The notes under the pieces were generated by a model. The model searched no databases. It worked only from the letters and a program-made list of their open reading frames with translations, and had not been told where the DNA came from. From Epinephelus fuscoguttatus (Eukaryota > Chordata > Actinopteri > Perciformes > Serranidae), in NCBI RefSeq assembly GCF_011397635.1, contig NC_064759.1, positions 11,180,428 through 11,244,427 on the forward strand: a DNA stretch of 64,000 nucleotides. The letters are read 5' to 3'. Positions 1-9,835 of this stretch are shown piece after piece. A program made the position numbers and the translations under genes. Numbering within the stretch: the stretch's first letter is position 1; each line of letters starts with the position of its first letter.

Positions 1-215
1 GGTATCAGGGTGGTCATCAATATCTTCTTTTATTAATACAGGCTCCTCCATCCTGGCCAGTTTTATGATATTCTGCATAACAGAAGCCACAACTATCACT
101 GTTGCTCCTTTTGCAGCTGCAACTGTGCTCACTGCCAGCCAGAGGGTTTATTTAGGGATTGTATGCAGTATGAAAATTTAAGATAGTGTTGCAACAGTGG
201 TTTTTTGTTATGTTA
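1..215. other. Window edge, nothing recognised
   Basis: No open frame, repeat or RNA gene could be supported here. The interval 621-774 is also empty. Confidence 0.4.
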
Positions 216-230
216 CCAAAAACTTTTTCA

Positions 231-607
231 TTCATCTTCTAACTGCTTCATCCTCTTGAGGGTCGCGGGGGGGGGGGGGGGCTGGAGCCTATCCCAGCTG
301 ACAGTGGGTGAGTGGCAGGGTACACCCTGGACAGGTCACCAGACTATCACAGGGCTGACACATAGAGACAAACAACCATTCACGCTCACATTCACACCTA
401 TGGACAATTTAGAGTTATCAATTAACCTAGTCCCCAGTCTGCATGTCTTTGGACTGTGGGAGGAAGCCGGAGTGCCCGGAGAGAACCCACGCTGACACGG
501 GGAGAACATGCAAACTCCGCACAGAAGGGCTCCCACGCCCGGGATCGAACCGGCAACCCTCTTGCTGTGAGGCGAGAGTGCTAACCACCACACCACCGTA
601 CCGCCCC
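231..607 (-). mobile_element. tRNA-headed SINE, copy 1, with target-site duplication
   Basis: The minus strand begins with a tRNA-like head (GGCGGTACGGTGGTG) containing an A-box-like stretch and a B box GGTTCGATCCC. The body contains the phrase around CTCCCACAGTCCAAAGACAT. It is flanked by a 13-bp direct repeat aaaaactttttca at 218-230 and 608-620, as expected for LINE-driven insertion. A poly(G) run lies at about 270-281. Confidence 0.85.
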
Positions 608-774
608 AAAAACTTTTTCAATTTCTAAAAATGATTTGACTTTGGGAAGTGTATTTGGACACTTGAGGGGGGAACTTGTGGTAAAAATTTATACATGTTA
701 TTCTTGTGGTCTAAGACAGCCTAAAAATATAAGTAAACCCACCAAAATCCCCAAACTAGAGTGCTGAAACTCAA

Positions 775-1070
775 ATATTTGATGTCACAGGGGGATGTTC
801 TAAGTATACGGGCACATTTTCTGTTTCAGATCTGATAACACTACAATAGAATAAAGCTCATTTGGGTATAAAAAGAAAACCAACATTATGTAGGTAAATA
901 AAATCAGGTTCCTATTCACTGTCAATGAAGCAACATCACAAGTTGGAGATTTACTTCACTGTTTCTAACTTTGAAAGATACCTCCTGCTCACAAATATTG
1001 ATTCCTTGGCCATATATATAACATAATGGAATTCTTAATTTAGGTGGTGTTCCCCTTTAAAGTTAAAATA
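775..1070. repeat. Dispersed MITE-like repeat ending in CCCCTTTAA
   Basis: Shares phrases with 14600-14862 (gatgtcaca, ataaagct, aaaatcaggttcc/aaaatcaggctcc, ctcacaaatatt/ttcacaaatatt, gttcccctttaa). The family was not named. Confidence 0.5.
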
Positions 1071-1439
1071 CATAAGATTGGAATGTGGACAATGTAAATT
1101 GCTTCAAATATGATTTTGTTTTTTACATTAGACTTGCTATTGTGTCACTCATAAGATTCAAGTAATAATTATACACGTAAGTCAGCTTTGTATCTTGCTG
1201 TTGTTTGAATTTGGCAGCTAAGATTGTCTAACAGTTGAAAAGTCATACTCTAAGTCTCAAGTCAAGGGAGGTTTCTTGGCATGATGATAATAAAATAAAA
1301 TATGTTGCAGACTGATTTGTCCCTTGTCAGTGTTGTAATCAATTCAAGTAGTTGATAAAAGTTTTTAGGTTTCTGGACCAGATCTGTTGCTGTATTTTAC
1401 TTTTATGTGAACAGGTATTATTATTATAATCAATTACAG

Positions 1440-2247
1440 TATGACTGTCGAAACTTTTTGGAATGGAGGGCAGATTAGATAACTTAAACATTACCTGGGG
1501 GCCAGCTGCCTCTAGCATCATGGTAATAAAAAAACAACAACATACATGTTGTTTATTTATTTTCTGTAACTGCTTATCCTGTTGTGGGTCGTGGGGATGC
1601 TGGAGCCTATCCCAGCTGACACTGGGAGAGAGGCGGAGTACACCCTGGACAGGTCACCAGACTATCACAGGGCTGACACATAGAGACAGACAACTATTGA
1701 TGCTACGGCCAATTGAGAGCCAGTTAACCTGCATGTCTTTGGATTGTGGGAGGAAGCCGGAGTACCCAGAGAAAACCCACGCTGACACGGGGAGAGCATG
1801 GCATGACCCTCCACCCCAGGGTTTGAACCAAGGACCCTCTTGCTGTGAGGCGACAACCATGCTGCCCACGTACAAGTCAGACAAACACAAATTGCTCGTC
1901 TTTCAGTTAAAAAGTATTCAACTTTCCACTGCTGTCAACTTTCCCCTTCTTTGCTGTGGCCATCTGCAACATAGCAAGGAAATGTCTATTGCTAGGTAAC
2001 CATTTGATTGCTTTTTTACTGTCTGTTTATGAAAACACATTAGTTCCGTGTGCGTACTACTTGGTGCATGTCTAAAGACTGTGTGATAGCCCTGTCATTG
2101 TGAGGTGAACAGAAAAAAATGCAGTGAATTTGCTTGAGTTATCAATGTCCTGTGGCAGACCACATATAGTATATTTTGAGAGATGTGCTGCAGGATGTTT
2201 AAAATCAGTCCACGGGCCACAGTTGGGCCGGACTTTGGACATGCCTG
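1440..2247. mobile_element. Non-autonomous hAT (Charlie-like) element, interrupted by a SINE
   Basis: Left end resembles CAGGGGTGTCCAAACTTTTT (here degenerate) and the right end reads GGACATGCCTG, the inverted-type terminus. 8-bp flanks aattacag (1432-1439) and cattacag (2248-2255) match at 7 of 8 positions, fitting hAT. Homologous copies lie at 50723-51170 and 54332-54852. Confidence 0.75.
1547..1875 (-). mobile_element. tRNA-headed SINE, copy 2, nested in a hAT element
   Basis: Same family as 231-607, with a shortened head (GTTGTCGCCTCACAGC kept). The host hAT sequence continues on both sides, so the SINE inserted later. Confidence 0.78.
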
Positions 2248-2381
2248 CATTACAGCTTTGTCACTGGGCTTGTTATCACTGGTCAGCATGTTGCAGAATC
2301 CAGAAATATCAGCCACCTTTCCATGGGCGACTGTGACATCGCAGTAACTTTCTGTTATCTTCACTCCATGTGAAAGGGGAT

Positions 2382-2567
2382 CTACAGTGTGTGGTTCTTC
2401 CCCTGACTGTCTCTCTGCAGTGAATTGGAGATCTTGGTCATCATGATCGTATTATTAGTGATGGCGTTTGCCGTCCCTCCTGAGGCCTTGGAGCTGTGCT
2501 GCATGCTGATGATGTCACCACTAGTCTGCTCTGGCTCTGCACGCCGGAAAATATTTCTCATGGTGGC
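2382..2567 (-). CDS. gpr20: GPR20 coding exon 6 (C-terminal tail and stop)
   Basis: Encodes ATMRNIFRR, the conserved [12 protein letters not shown] block and a polar tail ending KNHTL, stop TAG at 2382-2384. The acceptor is GCCCTCAG|GCCACC. Sequence just 3' (below about 2255) is transposon-derived, so the native 3' UTR is short or partly made of repeat; no convincing poly(A) signal was placed. Confidence 0.88.
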   Translation of the reverse strand, partial: ATMRNIFRRAEPEQTSGDIISMQHSSKASGGTANAITNNTIMMTKISNSLQRDSQGKNHTL

Positions 2568-4403
2568 CTGAGGGCGAAAAGGGCAGTAAATTATTCAGTG
2601 AATGGATGAGTAAATAGGCGAATAAATGAGTGATGGATGGACAAATTGTGGCCAGAGGGAAGGATGGATGGATAGATAGACAGGTGGCAGAGAGGAAGGA
2701 TGTTAGGATGAATGAGGTGAAGTAAGGTAAGGAAGCAAAGTACTCCAGTCATACCTGGAAATTATTTGTAACAAAGCAGTAGACAACTGGATCCATACAG
2801 CTATTCAAACTGCTGAGAGTGACAGTCAAGTGGTAGGCTATCACATGATGAGGCATGTCAGGGTGGAAGTACACCACCACCTGCAACACAGGAAGACAAC
2901 ACAACCATGAGACTGCAGTGCACACCACGTTGCTACATTTGATGCCTGTATGTCGCCTATAGGAAGATGGGTATAGTAAGAGAAGGCAGACATCTCTACA
3001 GCTGATATCTGATGACACTCTGCAACTCACACCAAAACAATCTAGATAGACAAATAGCTCTATAGGTAAGAGGAAACATATGTATTTTGGTTTTTGGGGT
3101 GAACTGTCCCTTTAAGGTGTAAAAAAAAAAAAAAATGCAATGATGATATTTTAAAACAACTTGTCACACCTGTCTCTAACTCACCTGTCTGATGTGAAAG
3201 GGTGTGAAGCAGACAGTGAAGATGATCAGCACTGTGGTCAGCAGCTGGACAGCCCTCCTCCTCCTCTCCCTGAGGAAAGACAGTAAAAACCACCACTGTG
3301 ACATCCCATAAGCTGTAAGCCTCCTCTGCTTTCAGCGCAAATGGGAGTCATTTTCTCTCAGTGCTTTTATTGGTATTGTATGTTCTTGGATGCGTAAACA
3401 TTGTCATTTTTAAGTCTTACAACCAGAAACATCATGATATTCTATACTTCCTAACTTGTGTCTATGTATGGTGGCAACATTAGTTATACCTGCTCTGCTG
3501 CATCAGGCGGCGGTCGGCTAGTGCCCACATAATCCGCATTGTGAAGACCACAATGATGATGAGGGGAAGAAAGAACTCAGTGATGGTAAGAAAGAGGAGC
3601 TTTGAGAGGCAGCAGCCCGGGTGCTGGAAAGCAGTGGACAGGAAGGAGTAGGTGACCACAATGGCAAACAGCCAGACAGAAACACACACACATTTGGCCA
3701 CACTGGAATTCCTCCATCGCCGAGAGGCTTCAACCTGCAAGGACAAATGAAAAACATGCAGTTTTAAGTTCCTGCGCCCATCTAATTCTGTCACCAAACT
3801 GCAGGCGAAACCCACCTGCACGATGGCGAGGTAGCGGTCGACACATATGCAGGTCAGGAACAAGATGCTGCAGTACATGTTGACAAAGTAGCTGAAGATG
3901 TGCAGGTAGGAGCAGGTGAGACAAGCTCCTCCACTGTAGTAGAGCAGGATGCGAGTGGGCAGAGAGAGATTCACCAAGAGGTCTGTCACCGCCAAGTTGA
4001 TGGTGTAGATCACCGAGGTGGTCTTTTGCTTGGTGCGGAAACAGAAAACGTAAAGTGCGACTGTGTTGAGCACCATACCCACCTGTGAGAGAGGAGAGGA
4101 GAACTGGGTGGTTTGTACAGAGTTGCATGGTCAGTTTGGGTTTTAAAACTCATATAAGAACGTAAGAACATGAACTCAAACCGTAAGGGCTCCAAGAAAA
4201 GTGCCTACCAGGAATATGAGAGAGTTTATGACCATCAGTGCAATCCAAAGGCCGTAAAAGTCATTGTAGAGCCCCTCGTCTAAATGAGCCAGCCTTTGTA
4301 GATATGCCTCCATGCCGCTTCTGTTACTGGGACTGGCTATTACAGACTGGATGGGAGATGAAGTATTGATAGAAAGCCAGGACTCAGTGCTGTTGAAGTC
4401 CAT
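2382..4403 (-). CDS. gpr20: GPR20, orphan class A G-protein-coupled receptor (six coding exons, 367 aa)
   Basis: The joined exons encode a rhodopsin-family receptor whose order of segments matches mammalian GPR20. Visible landmarks are three N-glycosylation sequons in the N-terminus (N4, N13, N27), TM1 with GLWIALM, TM2 with [12 protein letters not shown], the DRY motif as VDRYLAIV (D147-R148-Y149), TM6 with [12 protein letters not shown], and the TM7 NPxxY variant DPVVY (residues 294-298). The C-tail keeps [12 protein letters not shown]. Exons are 4209-4403, 3816-4082, 3490-3734, 3185-3269, 2755-2880 and 2382-2567, all with GT-AG borders and consistent phase. Length is close to human GPR20 (358 aa). 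The MDF start at 4403 was chosen because it gives the same N-terminal length as the human protein and has purine at -3 and G at +4. An in-frame ATG lies directly before it and another at 4544. The ligand is unknown; GPR20 is reported to couple constitutively to Gi. The coding introns are odd, since I recall the human coding region as intronless. Confidence 0.93.
2755..2880 (-). CDS. gpr20: GPR20 coding exon 5 (ECL3-TM7)
   Basis: 42 codons: [14 protein letters not shown]7 with [15 protein letters not shown], ending VTNNFQ. It is very similar to human GPR20 across the same stretch. Acceptor TGTTGCAG|GTGG and donor CAG|GTATGA, both phase 0. Confidence 0.92.
3085..3135. repeat. MITE terminus in GPR20 intron 4
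   Basis: Carries ggtgaactgtccctttaa, the same terminus as the TTAA-flanked MITE at 50651-51184, followed by an (A)n run. Only one end is present. Confidence 0.5.
3185..3269 (-). CDS. gpr20: GPR20 coding exon 4 (ICL3-TM6)
   Basis: 85 nt encoding the arginine-rich end of the third intracellular loop (ERRRRAVQL) and TM6 up to FHIRQ. The phase-2 acceptor (CCTCAG|GGAG) matches the exon 3 donor; the donor is CAG|GTGAGT. Confidence 0.9.
3490..3734 (-). CDS. gpr20: GPR20 coding exon 3 (TM4-TM5)
   Basis: Begins VEASRRW and runs through TM4, the second extracellular loop with its HPGCC cysteines, and TM5 ([11 protein letters not shown]) to MQQSR. The acceptor follows CCTTGCAG; the donor is AG|GTATAA, phase 2. 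Confidence 0.9.
3816..4082 (-). CDS. gpr20: GPR20 coding exon 2 (TM1 end to DRY motif)
   Basis: Encodes residues 66-154: end of TM1, YVFCFRT, TM2 and TM3, ending directly after VDRYLAIVQ. The acceptor is TCTCACAG|GTGGGT and the donor CAG|GTGGGT, both phase 0. The flanking introns are 126 bp and 81 bp. Confidence 0.92.
4209..4403 (-). CDS. gpr20: GPR20 coding exon 1 (N-terminus and most of TM1)
   Basis: Encodes residues 1-65, from MDFNSTESW to INSLIFL. The donor reads CTG|GTAGGC at 4208, phase 0, cutting inside TM1. Upstream, the frame stays open to 4544 through a GAT/GGT-type trinucleotide tract, so a longer N-terminus cannot be excluded. Confidence 0.88.
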
Positions 4404-4409
4404 CATAAT

Positions 4410-4485
4410 GGTGATGATGATGTTGATGGTGATGGTGATGATGCACGTAGGTGATGATGGTGAGGATGATGATGATGATGATGAT
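4410..4485. repeat. GAT/GGT trinucleotide-rich tract at the GPR20 5' end
   Basis: Imperfect trinucleotide repeat immediately upstream of the chosen start codon. Read on the minus strand in the GPR20 frame it would encode runs of serine and of isoleucine/threonine, which is unlike a receptor N-terminus. It is taken as 5' leader, not coding. Confidence 0.7.
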
Positions 4486-4934
4486 CCAGAGTTGGGGTGG
4501 AAACTGTCAGACAAAACCACACAGTGTTGTGATGCAGTTAACATTTACTTTAAATTTTAGTGTGGGCACAAACTATAAGATTTTGTTAAAAGTCTGATCA
4601 TTTCTATTCCCATTAACAGCTGTTCAGGGGCTGCAAGCTTTCCCAGCATGCATTAGATGGCAGAGACAAACACATACACACTTACAGTACTGTGGGAATA
4701 ATGTAAAGCCTATGAGAACACAGAGCTAACATGCAGAGCAGGGCAAGATTCAACCTGTTGTTCTGAGGTGATTGTTCCCACCGCCATTCAGTTAATGAGT
4801 TGCTTTATGATAATTTTGACCACATCAGTGCAATTAGAGACTTCTGTTTTACTGTTAAATATGTGTATATATTTAATTGCCATTTAAAAAAAATCCATCT
4901 GACTCACTCTTAGTCATGTTTATCTGGTTAGCTA

Positions 4935-5100
4935 GTTCTACTACTACAACTACAACAACAACATCAACTACTACTACGGACCCCAGGAAGATTAGCTTTT
5001 GTATGCTGCAAAAGCTAATGGGGATCCAATAAACAATAAACAATACTACTACTACTGATAATAATAATAATAATAATAATAATGATAACAATATATTTCA
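4935..5100. repeat. Retroelement-like tail: hairpin plus trinucleotide repeats
   Basis: A perfect 11-bp stem (4991-5001 with 5009-5019, 7-nt loop) is bracketed by GGACCCC and GGGGATCC, which can also pair. ACT and AAT repeats lie on either side (AAT run about 5058-5083). The layout resembles a LINE/SINE 3' tail; the family is not certain. Similar short tails occur at 5087-5165 and 7270-7330. Confidence 0.5.
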
Positions 5101-5504
5101 TTTATGGGTGCCATTCAAGACACTCAAGGTCACCTTACAGGCAAAAACAGATAAAATAACAACAGAACAATAAAGTCAATGAGATATAGTAACACATACA
5201 TAACATAACATAACATAAATAAATTATCAGCAAAACCAGTTTACAGTGAATAAAATACAGTGTAAATGGTGGATGTGTCTGGACGAACCTGAGTCAAACT
5301 GAATAGGCTTATCTACTTAAAAACTACTATTAGTGTGTTCCTCAGAGCCAAGCAATGAGGCTCTTTTAATGGTTACTGGTGATGATCAAAAATGAACAAG
5401 CAAATCTTTTTGAATGACTCTTCTTTGTGTCCAGTATGTACTGGGTCAGCCTTGAATGTCTAAATGCTCATGAATCCTCAACTTTTCCCATACATTGTTA
5501 TTGT

Positions 5505-6300
5505 TAGGGGTGTGACGATCCATCGATCTGGATTGATATATGATTCAGTGATTAATGAAAATAAAAAAACATTGATCTTTATCAGCATCTTTAAGATATG
5601 CTTTTATTTTGAAAGTCTGTGCCACTGTCAAACAGCAACAGGCAGATAATGAAAAGCAGCCAAGAGAAGGACTATGAGGATAAAGCTCTTTACTCGGTAA
5701 TAAATCAACAGTGTGGAAATAGTTTTCAATTTTGGAGAAAATATGGATCAACAGACAATGAACATGTCATATTTCAACAATACCGTCATGAGATATAACA
5801 TGACATAATGTTAACCTTACCTGTCTGGTCAGGTGACTCACTCTGCTAGCTTCTCACTAGAGCAACATTAGCTGCTGTTTCAACAATGTTCGGCTGAAAA
5901 TACGTTAATGGAGGCTGAAATTCAACTCTACTGATCTGTCGGGAGACACAGTGACTTAAACTAATGATGAGTAACAAGAAGTATAAATAATACCTGTAAT
6001 TTAAAATGAAAAGGTTTCTTCCGGTAAGGTCTTTCAGGCTGAAAGCCACAAAGGGTAACTTATCTCATGTGCTCTTTTAATTGTGTTGGTGCAGTCAATT
6101 TAAAGTAAACTTAACTGCATTTAAGTGGTTACAATTACTTACATTGTTTATGTGTTATTGTAGAAACAAAAGGGGTGGCAGCTTCTTCTGTAACAGATGG
6201 TGTTAAATGATAATATAATATCGCCTCATATCGATCGCAGGCCCCTGAATAGCATCGAATCGAAATTGTATTGTGAAAAAAAGAATATTGTATCATGATT
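5505..6300. repeat. Dispersed repeat beginning AGGGGTGTGACGATCC
   Basis: The left end has atcgat-rich sequence and the right end (about 6220-6290) has catcgaatcgaaattg-type sequence, as in a common teleost non-autonomous DNA element. Termini were not resolved. Confidence 0.45.
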
Positions 6301-6559
6301 AAACTAGTGACTTCGTACAGCTTTTGTTATCATCGGCCACTGCTCACACTTCCTGCTATGGTTAATGAACAAGAAGTGATTAATTTCCACTGGAATTTAG
6401 ACCAATGGTGCATTCACATGCTCCTCAGATGGTTCTTGTCCCAACTTTTGTGGGTCCATAAGCTTTGAGTTGTAATGTGAAAACAATATGGATGCTTCAA
6501 AAAAGATGCGTTATATTTTATTGTTCAGAGCATTACAACACACTGATAATGAAGAGCAA

Positions 6560-7020
6560 ATGAAGCAGGGGCTCCGGGGCTGAAAAATGAGGCCAACATG
6601 GACTTGCCAAAAGCTGCAGTCCTTTGAATGGCCGTTTGAAGCTAGCTCCAGAAGTCAGTCAATCCCCATAGAACCCCATGTTACAATTACCAACTTTACA
6701 GCAGTAGTTTGGGTCTTCATAGATAATTTCACCCTTCATGTCAACTGTACGGGGGTGAATTTTTATATAAGTCACGTATTTACATTTCATTAAGGCTTAA
6801 AGTTACACATAATTAGGGGCAGGCTGCTTTGAGTGACAGGCTGTCTACGGATAGTGTCCTTGGCTTAGTCAGATCCACCCCTCACTGCTCCACGGCACCA
6901 GCCTCTCACCTGAACATGTTCACTTCTGGCTCCAAAAAACCAAGATGGCAATGACCAAAATGCTAAACTCAAAGTGACGTCATGGTATTTACATCCATTA
7001 CTTTTATAGTCTACGGGTAA
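6560..7020. repeat. Dispersed repeat, unbroken homologue of 57560-58760
   Basis: Shares the blocks around gaagtcagtcaatccccata, actttacagcag, tcattaaggctt and ggctccaaaaaaccaagatgg with 57560-57828 and 58602-58740. This copy lacks the insert seen there. Confidence 0.6.
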
Positions 7021-7114
7021 ACCATGAAATATGGTTGGAAACAAATTTTCTAAGTTTATTCCGACACCACATGAATGCAGCACAAGGCTACGGAGGTAAC
7101 TGGGGTGTCTGCTG

Positions 7115-8900
7115 CTTGCCCCTCAGAGACAACAGATTGTTGATCATTTACATTTCTGTAACATGGTATTGAGCATACATAGCCTACCTTCATACAAATG
7201 GGATGCTAAATTAATTAGCTAAACAATGTTAAACAATGTTGTTGTTAATAAATAACAATAAGTCAAAACAAAACTTTAATGTAGTACCTTTCATACAAGA
7301 AATGCAGCACCAAGTGCTTTACAATAAGGGCATTATAGGCACTGAGTGCTTCACATAAAAATAGACATAAATATCACTGACTTATTTAGATTATTTATTT
7401 ATAACCAACTGTATTTATTTATGCCTACAGCAATGTTTTGATTAAGAATTGGAAAATGTAGATTTTAACTCTTTCTGGCACGGATCTTTTCCGTCAGATC
7501 ATCTAAATAGCTCCAAGCAGATCAGATCTGAACCACAAAGAGTCATTTTGTGTCTGTGTAAATCAATGCTGATCTGTATGGCCTGTTTGTGTTTATTTAC
7601 CTCCAACAATGATGGCGAATTCTTCTTGTAATTGGGATAAACAGAACTGTATATGTGTGTATGTGTGAGAACGGGATGATAGTTCCTGCCCGGATATTTA
7701 CAGTTTTAAGTTCTAGGTCATTTCATTTGATTAATAAGTCTATAGGTTTACATTCATCTAGTGGGTGCAGCACTGAGACCTTCTTAACCACAGTAATACA
7801 TTGATGGGAGAAAAGGCAGCAGATGAAACATCCACTGAGGATCCTAAAATAACTCCTAAGTGGATAAAGGTTTTGTCACTGTGACAAACTGCAACATGTC
7901 ATCTTCAGGTTTGCTGTCATCTTCAGGTCCTGCTGTTATGAGACTTGATAAAATTAGACACCTTTCCGTATGGTGCTCTCAGCTGTGAGGAGGAAAATAT
8001 GCAAATATGAGCTAGAATCTACGAGCTGTGAATATTATAGACAGCAGAGGGCAGTCAGTGACTGTGCCTCATATACTGTATCTCAGTGGGATATAATGTG
8101 AGATCCACAGACATTTAGAGTCAAAAAACAAACAAACTAAGAAAAAAACAACTGTGGTCACATGAGATTAAACATCATATTTTCCATGGTGCGTCCCAGT
8201 GAGTGTCATCCTAAATATTGTCTGGAGGCTGGAATGCTACCCTTCCCTTCCATGACAAATGTAGTTTAATTGCGCATGTGAGGCCCAGACTGGATAGGTT
8301 TGTGTTGTGTATGCTCGTGGCTCACAACTAATCTCTCACAGCAAAATAATCATCAGGCTGATGAAAAATGTAGTCTGTTCAGCCTAATGAGAATAACATG
8401 CTCAGCTGAGGGTGAGGCATGAATAATGTGATTCATCTGCATTAACAAGATCAGTCCAGCAATAGAGCATTAAGACCACTGAAGGAAATAAATGGGTGTT
8501 TTCACAGCGACATCCCCTGATATTGTTCAACTTACTGGGAGCTAGTTCATCATCGTTAACAGCGCTAACGAGTGTTATGAGCGTTGCTCTGAGGAAATTG
8601 CCAGTTAAACCACTTAATTTCATCTGTTGAGAAACAAATGACAGTGACAAGTAAGGCATTCCAGTGGTTTTCAATTATGTGCTGTTAAAGCTGGTCTTCG
8701 GAAAGATGAATGTCTAGCCCTGAATTATTCTGACCTAATTATCTAAACTAAAGCACCCAGCATGGTTGGGTGTGGTTAGAAATGTGCTCTGTGGCCACAG
8801 CAAACAGTGATGTCACGGTGTGCTAGGGTTCACCTTTACATTACTGCAGCAAGGTACAAAATCAAACCACTGTAGGGCAGCAGAAAACAAGATTTTCAGG
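7115..8900. other. Intergenic, no gene seen
   Basis: AT-rich sequence with a short LINE-like tail at 7260-7330. No splice-flanked conserved reading frame was found on either strand. Confidence 0.4.
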
Positions 8901-8904
8901 GGGT

Positions 8905-9835
8905 GTTAAAGGCAACCTACTATGCTCATGTTCAGGTCTCTACTTGTATTTTAGGTCTCTACTAGAACATGCTAACATGCTTTAATGTTCAAAAACACAT
9001 TATTTTCCTTACACTGTTTGTGTTGCAGCACCTGTAGCCTATTTAGCTTCAGTCTGAGACACTCTGTTTTAGGCCTTGATTACACGGATAACAATACAAA
9101 TAAAAACGGATTTTTATTTATTCCGTATAAAAAAAATCCGGGTTCACACAATCAGTTTTGAAAACGATATCCCTGCTGCAATTAACATGCCAGGCCAGTA
9201 GGTGGCGATATGCCATTTGTCAAACACCATAGAACAACGTTCTGCGCATGCACAGTGATTTGTTTTTCTCTTGGTGCTAGTGATAAAAACAAGGATAAAC
9301 TACATTTTAACCTTATGTAGCATAGTTAGCTGCTGTGCACTTACTAATATTGAGCACAGCAGACGTCTTTGTTCGCCGATGTAGCAGTGATGTTGATGCA
9401 GCAGTGCTAAGTTCATTTCTAAACTCTAAGTAACTCCCAAAAGTGCTAACAAAACGTAAACAACCTGGCATATATCCGCCATTGTTGTTGTGGTTACCGG
9501 GCGCCTAATGGGCCTGCGCAAACTGGGTTGCAACGTCATCGTTTTCCAAAATCTCTGTCTATCCTGTTTACACGTCTCCACAGAAACTGATATTTTTAAA
9601 AACTTTCACTTTGGAAGCTGTTTTGGAAAATCTCCATTTTCGTCGAGAAAAACGCCGGTTACATGTAAATGATAGGTGCAAACGCAAAGATAAATACCTG
9701 TTTTCAGAAATATACGGAACCGTATAAACAGGCCCTTAGTGCCTGTCTCTTTAAGCCCACCACCAGAAAAAGCCTAGTCTACTAATCACAAACAAATCGC
9801 AAAACATTTATTAAATTGAAAACAGTCGTGTGTTA
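8905..9835. repeat. Host MITE split by a Harbinger-type insertion
   Basis: The left part (about 8905-9071, aaaggcaacctactatgctc) resumes after the insert at 9739 (gtgcctgtctctttaagccc). The right border was not resolved. Confidence 0.6.
9072..9735. mobile_element. PIF/Harbinger-type MITE with TTA target duplication
   Basis: 664 bp between TTA copies (9069-9071 and 9736-9738). Ends are GGCC...GGCCC, with related inner sequence rich in ccgtata. No transposase is present. Removing the insert and one TTA rebuilds the continuous host repeat. Confidence 0.65.

Noticed and set aside
2095..2364. 89-codon minus-strand frame next to the GPR20 stop
   Set aside because: It reads through the 3' flank and hAT repeat; the receptor's own frame ends at 2382, and similar frames arise in the other hAT copies (51.0 and 54.6 kb).
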